From the NCBI RefSeq assembly GCF_019649055.1, contig NW_026570250.1:558001-622000 (forward strand): a DNA stretch of 64,000 nucleotides, read 5' to 3'. The DNA comes from Paramacrobiotus metropolitanus (Eukaryota; Tardigrada; Eutardigrada; Parachela; Macrobiotidae). Under the pieces are notes generated by a model. It did not search any database, was not told the origin of the DNA, and saw nothing but the letters and a program-made list of their open reading frames with translations. Shown one piece after another: positions 44,058 through 55,650 of the stretch. Position 1 is the first letter of the stretch, and each line of letters starts with the position of its first letter. The position numbers and the translations under genes are program-made.

Positions 44058-46801
44058 TCAGTTACTTGATGGTGGTCGCGGCGGTGATTCCATGAGACCG
44101 GTGGTATGCATATCCGCCAGCCTCTGTTCAATTATCTGCTTTACCACCGGGAGTATCTGCTTGCGAGAGGCTTTAACATTTCCCTGTTTGAAATACTGAT
44201 AACGTCCGTCCGGTATACCAAAGGTGGGATCACGCTCCAGGCCCAGTTTCACTTCAGCATTGTTCAAATCATCCAGGAGCTGCAGACCAACATACTAAAA
44301 GAAAACCGTTAGGTCTAAACAAAAACTGATAACGAGATCTAAGACTTACAAGATCTACGTAAGACATGTCCGGTGCAAAACAAAGCATATCGCGCTGCAC
44401 ACTGGTATCCTTGATCGAAACTCCCAGCACAATCAATCCAGTGTAATCGTACTTGCGGCAGAATGTTTCGATTTCGGCTTGCGCATCATCAGCCTTCAAG
44501 CAGTGCTGGAAACCCAAAATATGCAAGTAAAAACAGCAATAAAACTCTGCGGTTGTTTTGGCGCTGTCACCACAAAGATGCTTGCTATATTTCACGGCAT
44601 TCCAATCGTGCACAATAATACTGTTAACGTTGACCTACGCGGACAAGCTTTGGAATCGATGAGACTGCGATTTTTATCTCCTGGATATCCAAAACTTTCA
44701 AGTCCTTTCGAAGCAACTGCTCAGTATTGAGACAGGAAATGTCGGATTTTGCATCCACGAGTTCTGAAAAAATTTGATCGCGCACAGCAGCCGTTGGTAA
44801 CCGCTTCTGCAGTTCATCCGCGATATGTTCGTCCTTCTGCGTGGCCTTTTGGGCGTCCTTGGAAAAATTCACAGTGTCCAGTATGATGGTTTCGTACAGC
44901 AAATAAGCGGTCACCGGTGTCAATGATTTCGCATCAGATGCAGCCAAAATTTTCTCGGCGATCAGCGTGCAGCATGAACCAACTGTTTCCGTAGTAGAAG
45001 AAATATCCCTGCAAAATTCAGCAACGTGTGCATTCGCCAAATAAACAACGCATTTCTATAACAGTTAATGAAGTAGACAAGCATGACGAATTCAGTATTT
45101 AATGACGAGAAAATTCTGAAATTTGAAGTCTTTTTAACAGAACTACAACCTGAACCGGTATTTAAGCCGATAGCCTTGCATTAACATTATTGTTGGTGTT
45201 GCATTATTAACATTATCGTTTTATCTAAATTTAATATAAACGCGAATATATCTGTGCCCTGCACACAGATATGTGCAATGACAGCGATAATCGTGCTAAC
45301 TCCCTTCTACATCTACGAAGTTGTCTCGAACAAATTGTAAGAATTCTTTTTTAACAATGCAATTTTCATCAGCGCGAAAGCTGTCTAGATATAAAATAGT
45401 TAGCTAGCGATTAAGTAAATGCTGATTTCACATTGGAAAAGCCGCGTATTGTACCCACTTCAAATAAGCAGTCTTATCTCCTTGCTCCACGGGGCGGTGG
45501 TCGATGACTTCTTTAACAGCATCTGTCAAGCCAGAAAATTTTCCCACCGGCAGATGATGATCCACCAGGGTCACCTGCAGTCTGCGTTCCTGATGCAGTC
45601 GAACAGGATCGAGATCGTCCGCAAAAATCAAATTCGACTGTTCGATGCCTTGTTTTGTTAGGGCGTACGCCACTTCCGTCTTGAGAACATAATCCTTTCT
45701 GGGAACATTCAGCAACGGGAGCACGGCATCGTTGTTTGCACTGTCCGTCTAATGTAAGAAACGACACAACAACGTACGAACTTCAATTTTCAGTGGGTTA
45801 CAAGGTCAGTGGACGAAGTGCACCCATTAGCTCAGTAACATTACCTTCCACAAGTGGAAAGCGTAGACAAGGGCCGATACGGCGGAATCCAGATCGCAAG
45901 CTTCGTTGCCCGTGACGATGTGGATCGCCTGGCTCTGTTCTGGCAATTCCTGTAAGTACTTAAATGTTTGTACCGAATAAGCAACAAAAAGCCACCATAA
46001 TGCGGCCAAGCTAATAACTGCAGGAACAACGCGACTGTCAAGAAATGGCCCGTTACGAGGTAGAAGAATGAAAATGTGTTTAGATACTTATATAATACGA
46101 ATACGGAGAACATGAAGTACTTGCACTAGTAACTACTGTACGATCCATTCGAAACAAAATACATTATATTTAATTTTGCAGCTTCCGCAAGTAGTTACTT
46201 TCTGCGAACTGACAATGGCAAAGCAAAATAAATGCCGGCAAAACAAAATAAAAGGAAGCAAATTCGGGTACTTACTTACTGAAAGCAGAAGCGCAGCGCG
46301 CAAATGCATTCACTAGTACCGTTTAATTCAGCACAGTACGTACGCTGCTTTGTACTTTGTTAAAATTATAAAGTAAGTTGTAAATAATGGTAGCATTATT
46401 ATTGTAGTAAAGCATAGTCACAAAATATCGAAGACGTTTCGCGAATAAAACGCCTAATTAGAGAATCAGCTAAACTGGAGTACAGAATTTACAAACTCGA
46501 AAATCCGAGGATAGAACACAACTTTAAGACCTTTACGAAATTTTAATTATTAGCGAAAAATTAATGAAGCACGAGAACAGCACATGTAGAACGTTATAAA
46601 ACAGCAAGAGTGTCAAAAGGCTGAAACGGTAGGTACGTACTAGATAGTCGCTGGTAGACTAACCAGCAAGTGGTAGTGGTGACTTAAATTTTTTTGTGAA
46701 GTAGATGGTTTTAAGATAAGCCGAGAACTTCAACTTACCATCCGCTTTTGGGACAACAATAAATATTCCTGAAGGCTAGTGCGTTCCTTGTCGTTGTCCA
46801 T
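44058..46801 (-). CDS. Prune-family DHH phosphoesterase (exopolyphosphatase-like), possibly the 5' part of a PRUNE2-like gene
   Basis: Six exons: 46801-46739, 45949-45845, 45748-45459, 45008-44639, 44505-44350 and 44294-44058, all in phase, giving 406 residues. DHH-superfamily motifs are intact: [17 protein letters not shown] (motif I), FADDLD (motif II), VTLVDHHLP (DHH, motif III) and EVIDHRP, then [13 protein letters not shown] and the DHHA2 part ending [19 protein letters not shown]. Human PRUNE1 is a short-chain exopolyphosphatase and phosphodiesterase, and the metal-binding Asp/His residues suggest this copy is active. The donor choice at exon 3 (GTGGGT) was set by phase. A TGA at 44058-44060 would end the protein. 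Alternatively a donor at 44065 (GTAACT) joins the exon at 43551 in matching phase, fusing it to the BCH gene. Confidence 0.85.
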
Positions 46802-47535
46802 GATCCAGCAGTTTAATGAGCCGGGCCACCGACAGAAACTCTGACGAGAAACGGAACAAAAGTCTAACTCGCTGGCCGCAGCGCACGAAAGGAGAAGTCG
46901 ACGTTATTAGTTATATCACCAATATCTGGCAACCTGCAACACAATTAAAGGTGAGCTAGTTGTAATACAACAGAGCATTTAAAGGAGTGATAATACGGTA
47001 ATGACATCAAAATACTGCAAGCAACATTAACGGGCTTAAAAGCAGTTTTTAGATCGTGAAATCACCTGGATAATCCGACGAAACAAATTTCACCACCACG
47101 TCGAATACAAACCACAACAAACAGCTTTTGCGCTTTTATAATCCCAGTGGGTGGAGCCGCGATGACGTCGCTGAAACATACCCAACGATTGGACAAACCA
47201 TTTCAACAAATATAGCACTTACCACTGCGGTAGTTTATATCGTACGGCTTAGCCGCTTATGTTTGTTTTTTGACTTTTTTAGTACTGTCTGTCTGTTCCT
47301 GTTCAAAACAGTGCACTTAAAATCTAATTTCCTTTACTTAAATTTGAGAGTGCTCCTCTGATTCCGTGGCTTCCTCGAGTAAGTGTGAGATGGGGTGAGC
47401 TTTTCCTTTGTGATACGACATGACTCACATGAGCATATTAAATTGTGCTGCACTGCTGATCATCTGATGCAAAAATTGTCACCTACCTACTGTAGTCTTG
47501 TGGTTACCGTTGCAGTTTTAACTTTTAACGACGGC
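46802..47535. other. Bidirectional intergenic region
   Basis: The divergent starts of the Prune gene (-) and the first SGNH gene (+) are 734 bases apart. I see no clear TATA box or known element. A TGACGTCG sequence near 47160 resembles a CRE-type site, which is weak evidence. Confidence 0.3.
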
Positions 47536-49459
47536 ATGGCCCAAGCGGATTTTTCCGCCGGTTGCCATTCTACAACTAACCCCGTTCCAGTGGAGGACAT
47601 CGCGCATGACGGACGGTGGTTAAGTCAAGTAAGCCATGATCAATAACAGAAATGGTTTCATTAAGTACCGCGTGCTTGGCACTGCTTGCATTTCACTTTC
47701 ACTCTAAGTTCGACAGTATCTGAGTATCAGAGTATCCAGTAATAATGGACCAGTACTGGTATGTATCCATATTGCGCTACACGATTGTACGGTACAAGTA
47801 ACATGTGGCAACAATTAAACTTATTAGTTGGCACTAAGACGTTTTTATTTCTCTAGCTTGTCTCACAAATTTTGGCTTCTTGCAGCATAACAGATTCCTC
47901 AAAGAGAGTCAGATGAAAGCAGAGGAGACAAACGTGCTTTTTATTGGCGACAGCATTATACAGCGGCTACAGGATTCTGACGTGAGTGCCATAGCGTTTT
48001 CTCACTTTTGTTATGAAAACTTTTGAGTAAGATTTTTCCTGTTGAACAGATTTGGAGAGAGTTACTCCACCCATTGCAGGCAGTGAATTTCGGAATCGGT
48101 GGTGATACAACACAGAATCTTCTTTGGCGAATAGCTGACGGTGTCGTCGACCATCTCGATCCAAAAGTATGCAATGAAATTTACTGTACATTGCTGTTTG
48201 CGCATCGTCCATAATTTCTGCGAAAGAATTAAATTTTGTGGTTTTTTATTGGCAATTGTGGATGCATTAAAACGATTTTTCATACCTGCTTTAGGTAATA
48301 GTAGTGCACATCGGAACCAATAATTTTCTGAATACCGCGGATGAAGTACAAGAGGGAATTTTGGAAGTGGTAAGACTTCTTCATGAGAAGAAGCCGCGTG
48401 CAAGGATAGTGCTAATTGTGAGTTTTCTACTGCTTCTATCTTTATTACAGTAGGTGGCTAGGTGCTATATTACTAATATTAGGTAGTTAGATCTTCGTAT
48501 TAATGTTATTTTCTCGAGCCTATTAGATGGTGTAGAACGAAAACTCGAAATAGTTTGAAGAGCACACTCGATCTGTACTGCAAATGCTCTGCCGTTTCCA
48601 GCAGAATGGGTGAGCCGGAAAGTCGGTAAAAGTTGTACGATGCTCTTACGTAATATTTTATGGTTGATTATCGTACTATTTGAGCAGTACAGATATGTAC
48701 AGTACTACCTCCTATTGATTTTAGCATCTGCTTGGTGATCTCTTGCATCTTGCAGTGTTTAATTCTGTTGAAAACGTCTTAACAAAATATATTCGATTAA
48801 TTAATTAGAGTTCGCACTTCACAGTCGACTTTGTTTGCAAAGTATTGCACCTATTTATTATTTTTGTAATCGCTACAAACTGCAACCACAAAACAGACGA
48901 ACGATTGGATAGGCTGTCTAATTTTAAAATCCTCTTGTGGCTTCTAATAGTCTCAGATATGATCGGTGCTGTTGAGGGCTCTTTTTTTCCTTTTGCTCTG
49001 AAACTTTAAAACTTGTCCAAATACCGTATACATAAAGTTTTGTGGTTACTATCCATTGCATGCACAGTTCGTGTACCCTTTCCATATCATGAACTTAAGA
49101 AATTGCCTAAGATACGTTTCTTCAAAAGTTATAAATTTGAACCATGAATCTTGATGCAGGAATTATTTCCCCGTGGGGAAAAGCCAAACCAACAGCGCGA
49201 GAAGCATATTACCGTCAACAAGATGTTGCATCAGGCACTTAAGGATCACCGTCATGTCCGCGTCGTTGACCTGGATCCCGGATTCGTTGCGACGGATGGG
49301 CTCATCCACTTTCACGATATGCATGATTATTTGCATTTGACAAATAATGCTTATAAGAAAGCATTTGAGCCTCTCTACAGCATTCTCGTATCCCTAATCG
49401 GTGAAGTGGAGTGGGAATGGGAAATACAGCGGCGAAACTCAGTTGATCCACATTCGTAA
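47536..49459 (+). CDS. PAFAH1B: Platelet-activating-factor acetylhydrolase Ib catalytic subunit-like (SGNH hydrolase) 1
   Basis: Five exons: 47536-47628, 47886-47981, 48050-48166, 48295-48417 and 49160-49459. All are GT-AG and phase 0, giving 242 residues. It is an SGNH/GDSL hydrolase of the PAF-AH Ib alpha type, which removes the sn-2 acetyl group of PAF and pairs with LIS1. Visible motifs: block I VLFIGDSIIQR (nucleophile Ser), block II NFGIGGDTTQNLLWR, block III HIGTNN, LFPRGEKPN, and block V HDMHDYLHLTN (Asp and His of the triad). The length matches human PAFAH1B2/3 (about 230). The C-terminus is a little longer. A paralogue lies 3 kb downstream on the same strand. Confidence 0.9.
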
Positions 49460-50699
49460 TAATGAACGGTAAATTAGCGATTTTTTTAGGCTTCAGGGTG
49501 GAGTCATAATAATCTTAAATGCCAATATGGGCAGTTCTAATTGTGTGACTGTGATGGACTTATTTCAGACTTTTCAGTCGTGTTGTTCTTGTTGTGAATT
49601 ATTGGCTCTTGCAACGTGTTATCTCTTATTGTACACTGCAGTGCTGGCCTACCGGCGTCTTATAGATGCAATATTGTTTGTTAACCTGGTTTGTTTAGGG
49701 TTGATTTAGATTGTTTAAGTGTGAAAGTTCCTGTTTTGCAGCGCACAGAAATCCTTTTCCGCCATATAGATAATACGACTAATGATGTAGTGAAATGTCG
49801 TGACCCGTGTTCTGTGTAATACGCGCATATGCAGAAGTCAAAAGAATAATATAATTAAGGAGTACTTGCTGTAGAAAGTACTAGGAAAATATCGCTACAC
49901 AAAATGGTGACAAAAATCAAAGCAGTGAGATACTCCAGTATTTACGCCGCTAAGTGTAGCTGTAATAAGGATTTGACAGTTTCATGTTTAATTTGACTGT
50001 TAGTGCGATGACCATCTACAAAATTTCTAACAAAAGCTACCCAAGTTTAGGTTACAGCTTGCTGTAGGAAAATTATTATGCACACAAAATACCTCCATGT
50101 TTAACCGACTTGATGAATTTCATAATAATGACATTATTGACATAATTATACTATGACAAATCTGATTGATTAATCTGCGTAATACAACCTAATAAGTAAT
50201 AACTTATTGTACGTGATAAGTCGCAGTACTCTGTAGGTACAGTAAGTGGCTACGTGCAACAAGCCAAGTAAGTCCATGTCCATGATAATAATCAATAACG
50301 ATATAATCATGATTATGGATATGTATAAATTTGTCTGTGCAAGATATAAGGAGAAAGAAACAAAGACTTTCTGTTGTTAGTAGGGTTAGTAGGTACAAGT
50401 CATACTCGTGCATACGAGATAGCAATATTCACTATAAACACAATAAACTGAATACAGTATATTAATTGTCCCTTCCTCCACATACGACATACTCTTATCA
50501 ATGCAGAGTCGGTATCAGTGAATTACGGTAATTTGAATTTTAAAGTTAAGTATTCGTAGTCTAACTCTGCACTCCCACTGTACAAACGCTCCGGCATGTC
50601 TAGTGTCTACCAAGCAGTGTAAACTGAAAAGCCATCCCGTTCTTCCGTAACTGCTGACGCCTGTCACTACTTACTTCGCAATATCACTTCTCTTTTATC
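49460..50699. other. Intergenic, no gene seen
   Basis: Follows the stop of the first SGNH gene and probably includes its 3' UTR. ORFs here are short, Leu/Cys-rich and without homologous features. Confidence 0.5.
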
Positions 50700-51704
50700 A
50701 TGCCTTTATTTGTTAAAACCGCAGTCAATGACGAGGAAGTGAAAGCGCTCGTAAAGAAGCACTGGAACGTCGACTTGGGAGAGAAACTTAAAGACTCCCA
50801 AAATCAGACCTTCGCCGGCACTATCGGAGAGGGAAGCCATGTAAAGAAAGTGATTATTCGCGTGACGCCCAATCCTGCTGGTGAACGCACCGGATCCCTT
50901 GATTTAGAATTACAGGTGCTCAAGTTTTTGGCGTCCAAGAATCTCCCTGTTTGTGAGTCCATTCCTGCGCTTGATACCGGCGCGTTTCAAGTGCCCCTTG
51001 GCGATCTGAGCGTTTCAGTTTTCCATTACGCGGAAGGAGAATTCGTTGGTTTTGGCGACCGGCGCTGGATGCTAGAAGAGCAACACGTCGTTGGTGTTGG
51101 TCGCTGGTTTGGCCAACTGCATCTTTTGCTCGATGAATTCGAAGATACATTTCCCGAGCTTCTTGTACATGCTAGAAAATGGGATGAACTTCATGACGGC
51201 GTGTTGAAGGAAGTGTCAGTCGATCCGCGAGACCGCAAAACGGAGAGCGAGATTTCGACAGCCAAGCCCCGCACCTACGGCCTTATTCACGGAGATGTCA
51301 ACACTTCCAACTATTTTTGGCTGCCGGAGAGGCAGCTTCCTTGCATGTTCGATTGGGACCAAATGCAGCGCGCCTGGCGCCTGTACGATTTGACCAGCTG
51401 CATTTGGGGCGTGGTCACACTTCAGTACGCCGGATCGCCGCTGACCCTCCAACCGGTGCCGGAAGCGAATGAAGTGGCTTATACTAATCTTCTCGTGCGC
51501 GGATACGAGGAGGCGACAGACACGAAGGTGGATAGAGACGCTTTGGCACGGGCCCTCAAAATCCGCCGTGCGCTCTATACCAGCTTCTGTTCTCGAGCTC
51601 TGGCAGAGCTGACACCGGGAACCCCTATGCACCATTTCTGCGATTTCATGAACAACTGGCTATCTTCTGAAGCGGAAAAGAAACGAATCGGAGAGGGAAG
51701 CTGA
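50700..51704 (+). CDS. APH/choline-kinase-fold phosphotransferase, intronless
   Basis: One uninterrupted ORF of 334 codons from ATG at 50700. It has the catalytic loop of aminoglycoside-phosphotransferase-type kinases, GLIHGDVNTSNYFW (HGD-x4-N), and the metal-binding segment PCMFDWDQMQRAW (the DFG equivalent), spaced as in the family. An N-terminal lobe contains KKVIIRVTP, probably with the ATP-contacting Lys. The substrate cannot be told. Homoserine-kinase-type and thiamine-kinase-type bacterial proteins have this layout and length. All other resolved genes in the window except the mobile-element ORFs have introns, so a retrocopy or a gene of bacterial origin should be considered. Codon use looks more GC-rich than in neighbouring genes. 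Confidence 0.85.
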   Translation: MPLFVKTAVNDEEVKALVKKHWNVDLGEKLKDSQNQTFAGTIGEGSHVKKVIIRVTPNPAGERTGSLDLELQVLKFLASKNLPVCESIPALDTGAFQVPLGDLSVSVFHYAEGEFVGFGDRRWMLEEQHVVGVGRWFGQLHLLLDEFEDTFPELLVHARKWDELHDGVLKEVSVDPRDRKTESEISTAKPRTYGLIHGDVNTSNYFWLPERQLPCMFDWDQMQRAWRLYDLTSCIWGVVTLQYAGSPLTLQPVPEANEVAYTNLLVRGYEEATDTKVDRDALARALKIRRALYTSFCSRALAELTPGTPMHHFCDFMNNWLSSEAEKKRIGEGS

Positions 51705-51867
51705 GCAGTGAGCACCGTACACCGGGAAGCAGCTAGGTTTATAAATATTTTATACATAGTGTGTGTCACAGTGACAGTGTTTGTTTTGATTTGGGTTTCT
51801 ACTTTTATCATGTTCTATAATTATGTTCCTCTGTTCTGCTTTCTTTTCCCCAAACCAATGATTTTCC

Positions 51868-51873
51868 AATAAA
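51868..51873 (+). promoter_or_regulatory. AATAAA poly(A) signal of the intronless kinase gene
   Basis: Hexamer 164 bases downstream of the kinase stop codon on the same strand. It shows the gene is equipped for eukaryotic 3' end formation. Confidence 0.5.
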
Positions 51874-52542
51874 TGAGTCAACAATTTGTGGCACCATAAT
51901 TTTCCGTAATTCGGAAACGAAACCTGGTAGAGTGGTTAGTGTATGCAGCATAAGTGCATATGATTTTCCGCCATGTGCAAACACTACTCGTACCTGTTAC
52001 GGTTTTTCGCATCTCCAGACTTCAGTTTTGGGGGTTACACTACTGTTTGCTGTCTGGCAGTGGCAACCTTGCTTATCTTTTCCGGCGGATGAATCATTCG
52101 GTCGGCTTAAGCTACTTTTATTCAAGTAAAACATGTTGGAAATGTTATCGCGGTGCTATTTCCTGTTCTACGGCTCGAACACCGTTTCCGGTAAGAAACT
52201 GAGAAATTGTGCTATCGTATAACCGTGAAATGGACAAACTGGTTTATGCGGTAGCGTATTGATTGTAAATTACTCACGGACTCACGGTAACTCACCGATA
52301 CATCTTATTGTTGTTTGCAGTTTGCCAGTTTGCGCTTTTATGCATATGATAGCACGATACATGTTGGAAAGCCTATAATAGTTTTACTTCGTCAGTTTCA
52401 TACCGTTTTTCAGTTTAGTCTGATTTTTAATTTGTGACTACATATCTGTAAACTTAAGGTACGAATCAACGGTACAATGATACATTAGTTCAATATTATA
52501 TCTATTTAGTTGGCTGACTATTTTTTGTGTTGGGTTTAGGCT
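51874..52542. other. Intergenic, upstream of the second SGNH gene
   Basis: No gene assigned. A TTTAG acceptor-like site ends just before the ATG at 52543, so an upstream exon, coding or not, may exist here. Confidence 0.35.
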
Positions 52543-54028
52543 ATGAACTTTTTTCGACGGATATCTAGAAGCAAAGCGAGTTCAATGGACCACAATCCCG
52601 AAGTTATTTTGTTGGGAGATAGCTTGATTAACCGTCTGCAGTATGCTCCAGTAAGCAAGAAATCTGTTTCTCTCCCGTTTGATAAGTGCTTTTGAGGTTG
52701 CTGACTTGCTGACAGTGATGCCCGGTTCTCTGCGGGAAAAAGCGGAAAATGGCCCGCGTCCGCTTGTTGTAGGAAGCCGAGAACGCAAAAATGGACAACA
52801 CTGGTGGTCTCAGTAATGCACTCTGCAGTGTTAGGTTATACAATATACCCCCGTATGCCACATCAACATGCACCGGGTTTTAATGCTTTGTACCGCTGGC
52901 GTAAATAATTCCTTTTCACTGACGGGATGATACTTAACTTGTGTTGCAATAAAAACAGTTTCCGAGTTTGTGCGGTGTGTCACTGCGTGTCAGCATGAAA
53001 TTTTACAGATATGGTCGAACAAATTCGCATCGTCCTTTCGCTGTCTGAATTTGGGGATCGATGGACTGACTGTGGAGGGACTACTGCGACGGGTTGTTGA
53101 GGGAGAATTTCCGATAGATGGTTTCCACGCCAAGGTAAGTTAGTTATTATTTTTATTCGAGAAAGCGCAAAGCTTTGCAGAATCGTGTTTCTGTTGTTTT
53201 TCTGTTGCTGTTATTGTGTTTCTGTTGTTTTTTTCTGGTAATTACGACCTCAGCCTGTGCACAGTTACAGTATGACACAGTATGCTATGACAATAATTAT
53301 TATTACTTTAGTTTAAGTGGCGATTTTTGTATATCGGTCTGATACGTTGCTATTGATAAGTAGTCGATCGTCTTCCGCTGCTTTGCAGATTCTGATCTTG
53401 AATGACGTTAAAATGTTACGAGATATGTTTAACGGCGTATCGTGAGCTGATTGGCCCTATGAAATTCTTTAGGTTATCGTTCTTCTGATCGGAACGAATA
53501 ATGTTGGGGACACGCCGGATCACATTGCCGGTATGATCGACCAAATCATCGTAGCGGTTCGCGATCGTCAGCCTTCCGCGCAACTATTTGTGGTAGTAAG
53601 TTTCCGCTCTTGCAGTGTGATGTGTTTTGTTACCGCTTCATCTACCGCTCTTTTGTCACCGGTGCTGTATGGTCAGTTTCGGTACTCACAAGACCGGTTA
53701 TCTGATATTTAATTACGCTGAGGAATTCTATTAATGTTTTTATTTCAGTAATGTATGTTATGTGTAGGAATTATTCCCAAAAGGCCCGGGACCATCCGTG
53801 TACAGGGATAAAAATACAGCAGTGAATGTACTGCTACGAGAACGACTAAAAGAGAACGCTAACCTCCGTGTGATAAATTTGGATCCAGGATTTGTTGATG
53901 AGAACGGCAAGATCAGCAAGACAGATTTTCCGGATTATTTGCATTTTTCGGATATTGCCTATGAAAAAGCATTTTCTCCTCTGTACGTCCTGTTAGACGA
54001 AGCTGTCAAAAAGTCAAACACGAAATAA
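52543..54028 (+). CDS. PAF acetylhydrolase Ib-like SGNH hydrolase 2 (diverged paralogue)
   Basis: Four exons: 52543-52650, 53009-53134, 53473-53595 and 53768-54028, all phase 0, giving 205 residues. The exon plan mirrors the gene at 47.5 kb. Block I is VILLGDSLINR (Ser present), block III LIGTNN, then LFPKGPGPS, and block V FPDYLHFSD (Asp and His present). Block II is altered: the paralogue's GIGGDTTQN reads GIDGLTVEG here, which removes the second Gly of GGD and changes the oxyanion region. Activity may therefore differ. The N-terminus is shorter, and the start at 52543 could be replaced by one in an upstream exon. The pair probably arose by local duplication. Confidence 0.82.
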
Positions 54029-54560
54029 TCGCATAAAATTTCTGTTTTGTACTATTAGTACAGTACTTCATTGAATTTGTGACTGCTTTTGTGATAATCT
54101 GATAGACTGGTAGTGACAGTACGCTTGCTTTCCAGTTATTTGATTCATGCTTGTCTTTATTGCCTTTCTGCACAATGTGAACTAGAATACGGGTTTGTGA
54201 TTTTGGTATTCAGTTTTTCTTTAATTTATAAAATGTGACAAGAGTAGAAAGACGCAGCTTGTGCCATGTTGCTAAGATTGAATCCTGGTTTTGTTGGCTG
54301 CTGGCAAGGTGCAGAGATTTCCATGTGAACCCTTGCGGGAATCCTTTGTTGCATTCACAAGGCCTGCAGTTTTTTGCTGACGTATTCTTGGCCAAAGTTT
54401 ACCAGGAGTCTTTTGCAGTTACGATTTGTGGTAGCAGCTTCATACAGTGGACGCCAAAATTGTCTTACACTTATGTAATCACACAACGCGCGCAACCAAG
54501 CACTTTTCTGTACTTAAACAGCTAAATTTTTGACTGGCCATTGGCCTGCTGACATTTACA
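54029..54560. other. Intergenic, no gene seen
   Basis: Probable 3' UTR of the second SGNH gene and spacer. No protein-like ORF. Confidence 0.45.
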
Positions 54561-54564
54561 CTTG

Positions 54565-54915
54565 CACCTTGCGCATTTCCCAACGAAAACCATTGACCAA
54601 TATATCAAACGAATGAGAAAAAAATTTCAAGAATTTAGATACCAAACAAGTTGTTCTTTATGAGATCTAAGAGATAATCGAGGCATCTAAAGTTTCTCGT
54701 AGACATAGCACAGGATTTGCATCCGCGGTTTGGTTTCAGTTTTCACACAGAAATCGTGTGCTTTGTCTACGACAAACTAAAATGGCTCGATTTTCTCTTA
54801 GATCCCATAAAATATGACCCATTTGGTATCAAAATTCTTGAAATTTTTTTGTCTTTCGTTTGAGATATCGCTTGCTGGTTTTCGTTGGGAAATACGCCAG
54901 GAACAAGTGTTCGTA
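54565..54915. repeat. Foldback (inverted-repeat) element
   Basis: The segment at about 54565-54705 (with TTTCCCAACGAAAACC, TTTCAAGAATTT and AGATCTAAGAGA) recurs in reverse complement at about 54760-54915 (with GGTTTTCGTTGGGAAA, AAATTCTTGAAA-like and TCTCTTAGATC). The arms are about 80 percent alike by eye, with a short central loop. No ORF. It is likely a palindromic MITE. Confidence 0.65.
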
Positions 54916-55650
54916 TTCTTGCGCGTTTTCAGTTTACTGGTCATGTGGTCCTGGCCATTTAGTTTTATTGGTCATTCGGTCCCGGACCGAATGTAAGAGA
55001 ATTTTGACTTCCATTGTACCTTCGCAAAAGTGAATTACAATTACGGTGCATTACACTTGGTGACAGTTGGTGTCTGCCGGCTGCCGCGCAGACAGTTCCA
55101 GGCCTTAGGCGCAGTGTCGGTTATAACGTAACTGCCAACTGTTTCGTTTCCTCCCAGTTACGCGACCGCCGCAGACTGCAGCACGACAGTCGATTCTCGG
55201 ATACGTTTTTTTTTGCAATCTGAAAGAGTGGTTGTCAGTGTCACTTGTCAGGTTGTGATTTTTGTATTTTGTTGATGTTGGCTTTTGCTGCAGTTTTTTG
55301 GACGAAATTGAAACTTTTACTGGATAGATCGATTCCCGAACGTCGTTTTCGTGCTTGTGAGTAATGGATGTTATCATTGTTATGGGAATGCATCTGTAGA
55401 CTGCAAGATTTATCGGTCTGCGAGGCCCTCATTGTGAGGTGCATTTTACTCCTCGATGAAGAACTTTTCCCTCCGCTCTGCGCTTTGACGTGTTCCGTGT
55501 TTCACCGCTCCTTAAAAATCGCTTTCTCAGTTTCCTGGTGTTGCTGTTGCAAAACGACACATCCTCCCACTATATTTGTGCGGGTTTCAAACACTTATGA
55601 ATCCATACTGATGTGTATGAGTTTATTGACTTCCCACCTGTGCGTCGGCG
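54916..55650. other. Upstream region of the Golgi pH regulator gene
   Basis: No separate gene recognised. The sequence ends at the ATG at 55651. No TATA box seen in the last 200 bases. Confidence 0.35.

Noticed and set aside
49527-49709. 60-codon ORF with Cys- and Leu-rich composition
   Set aside because: Lies in the likely 3' UTR of the first SGNH gene, and nothing connects it to a gene.
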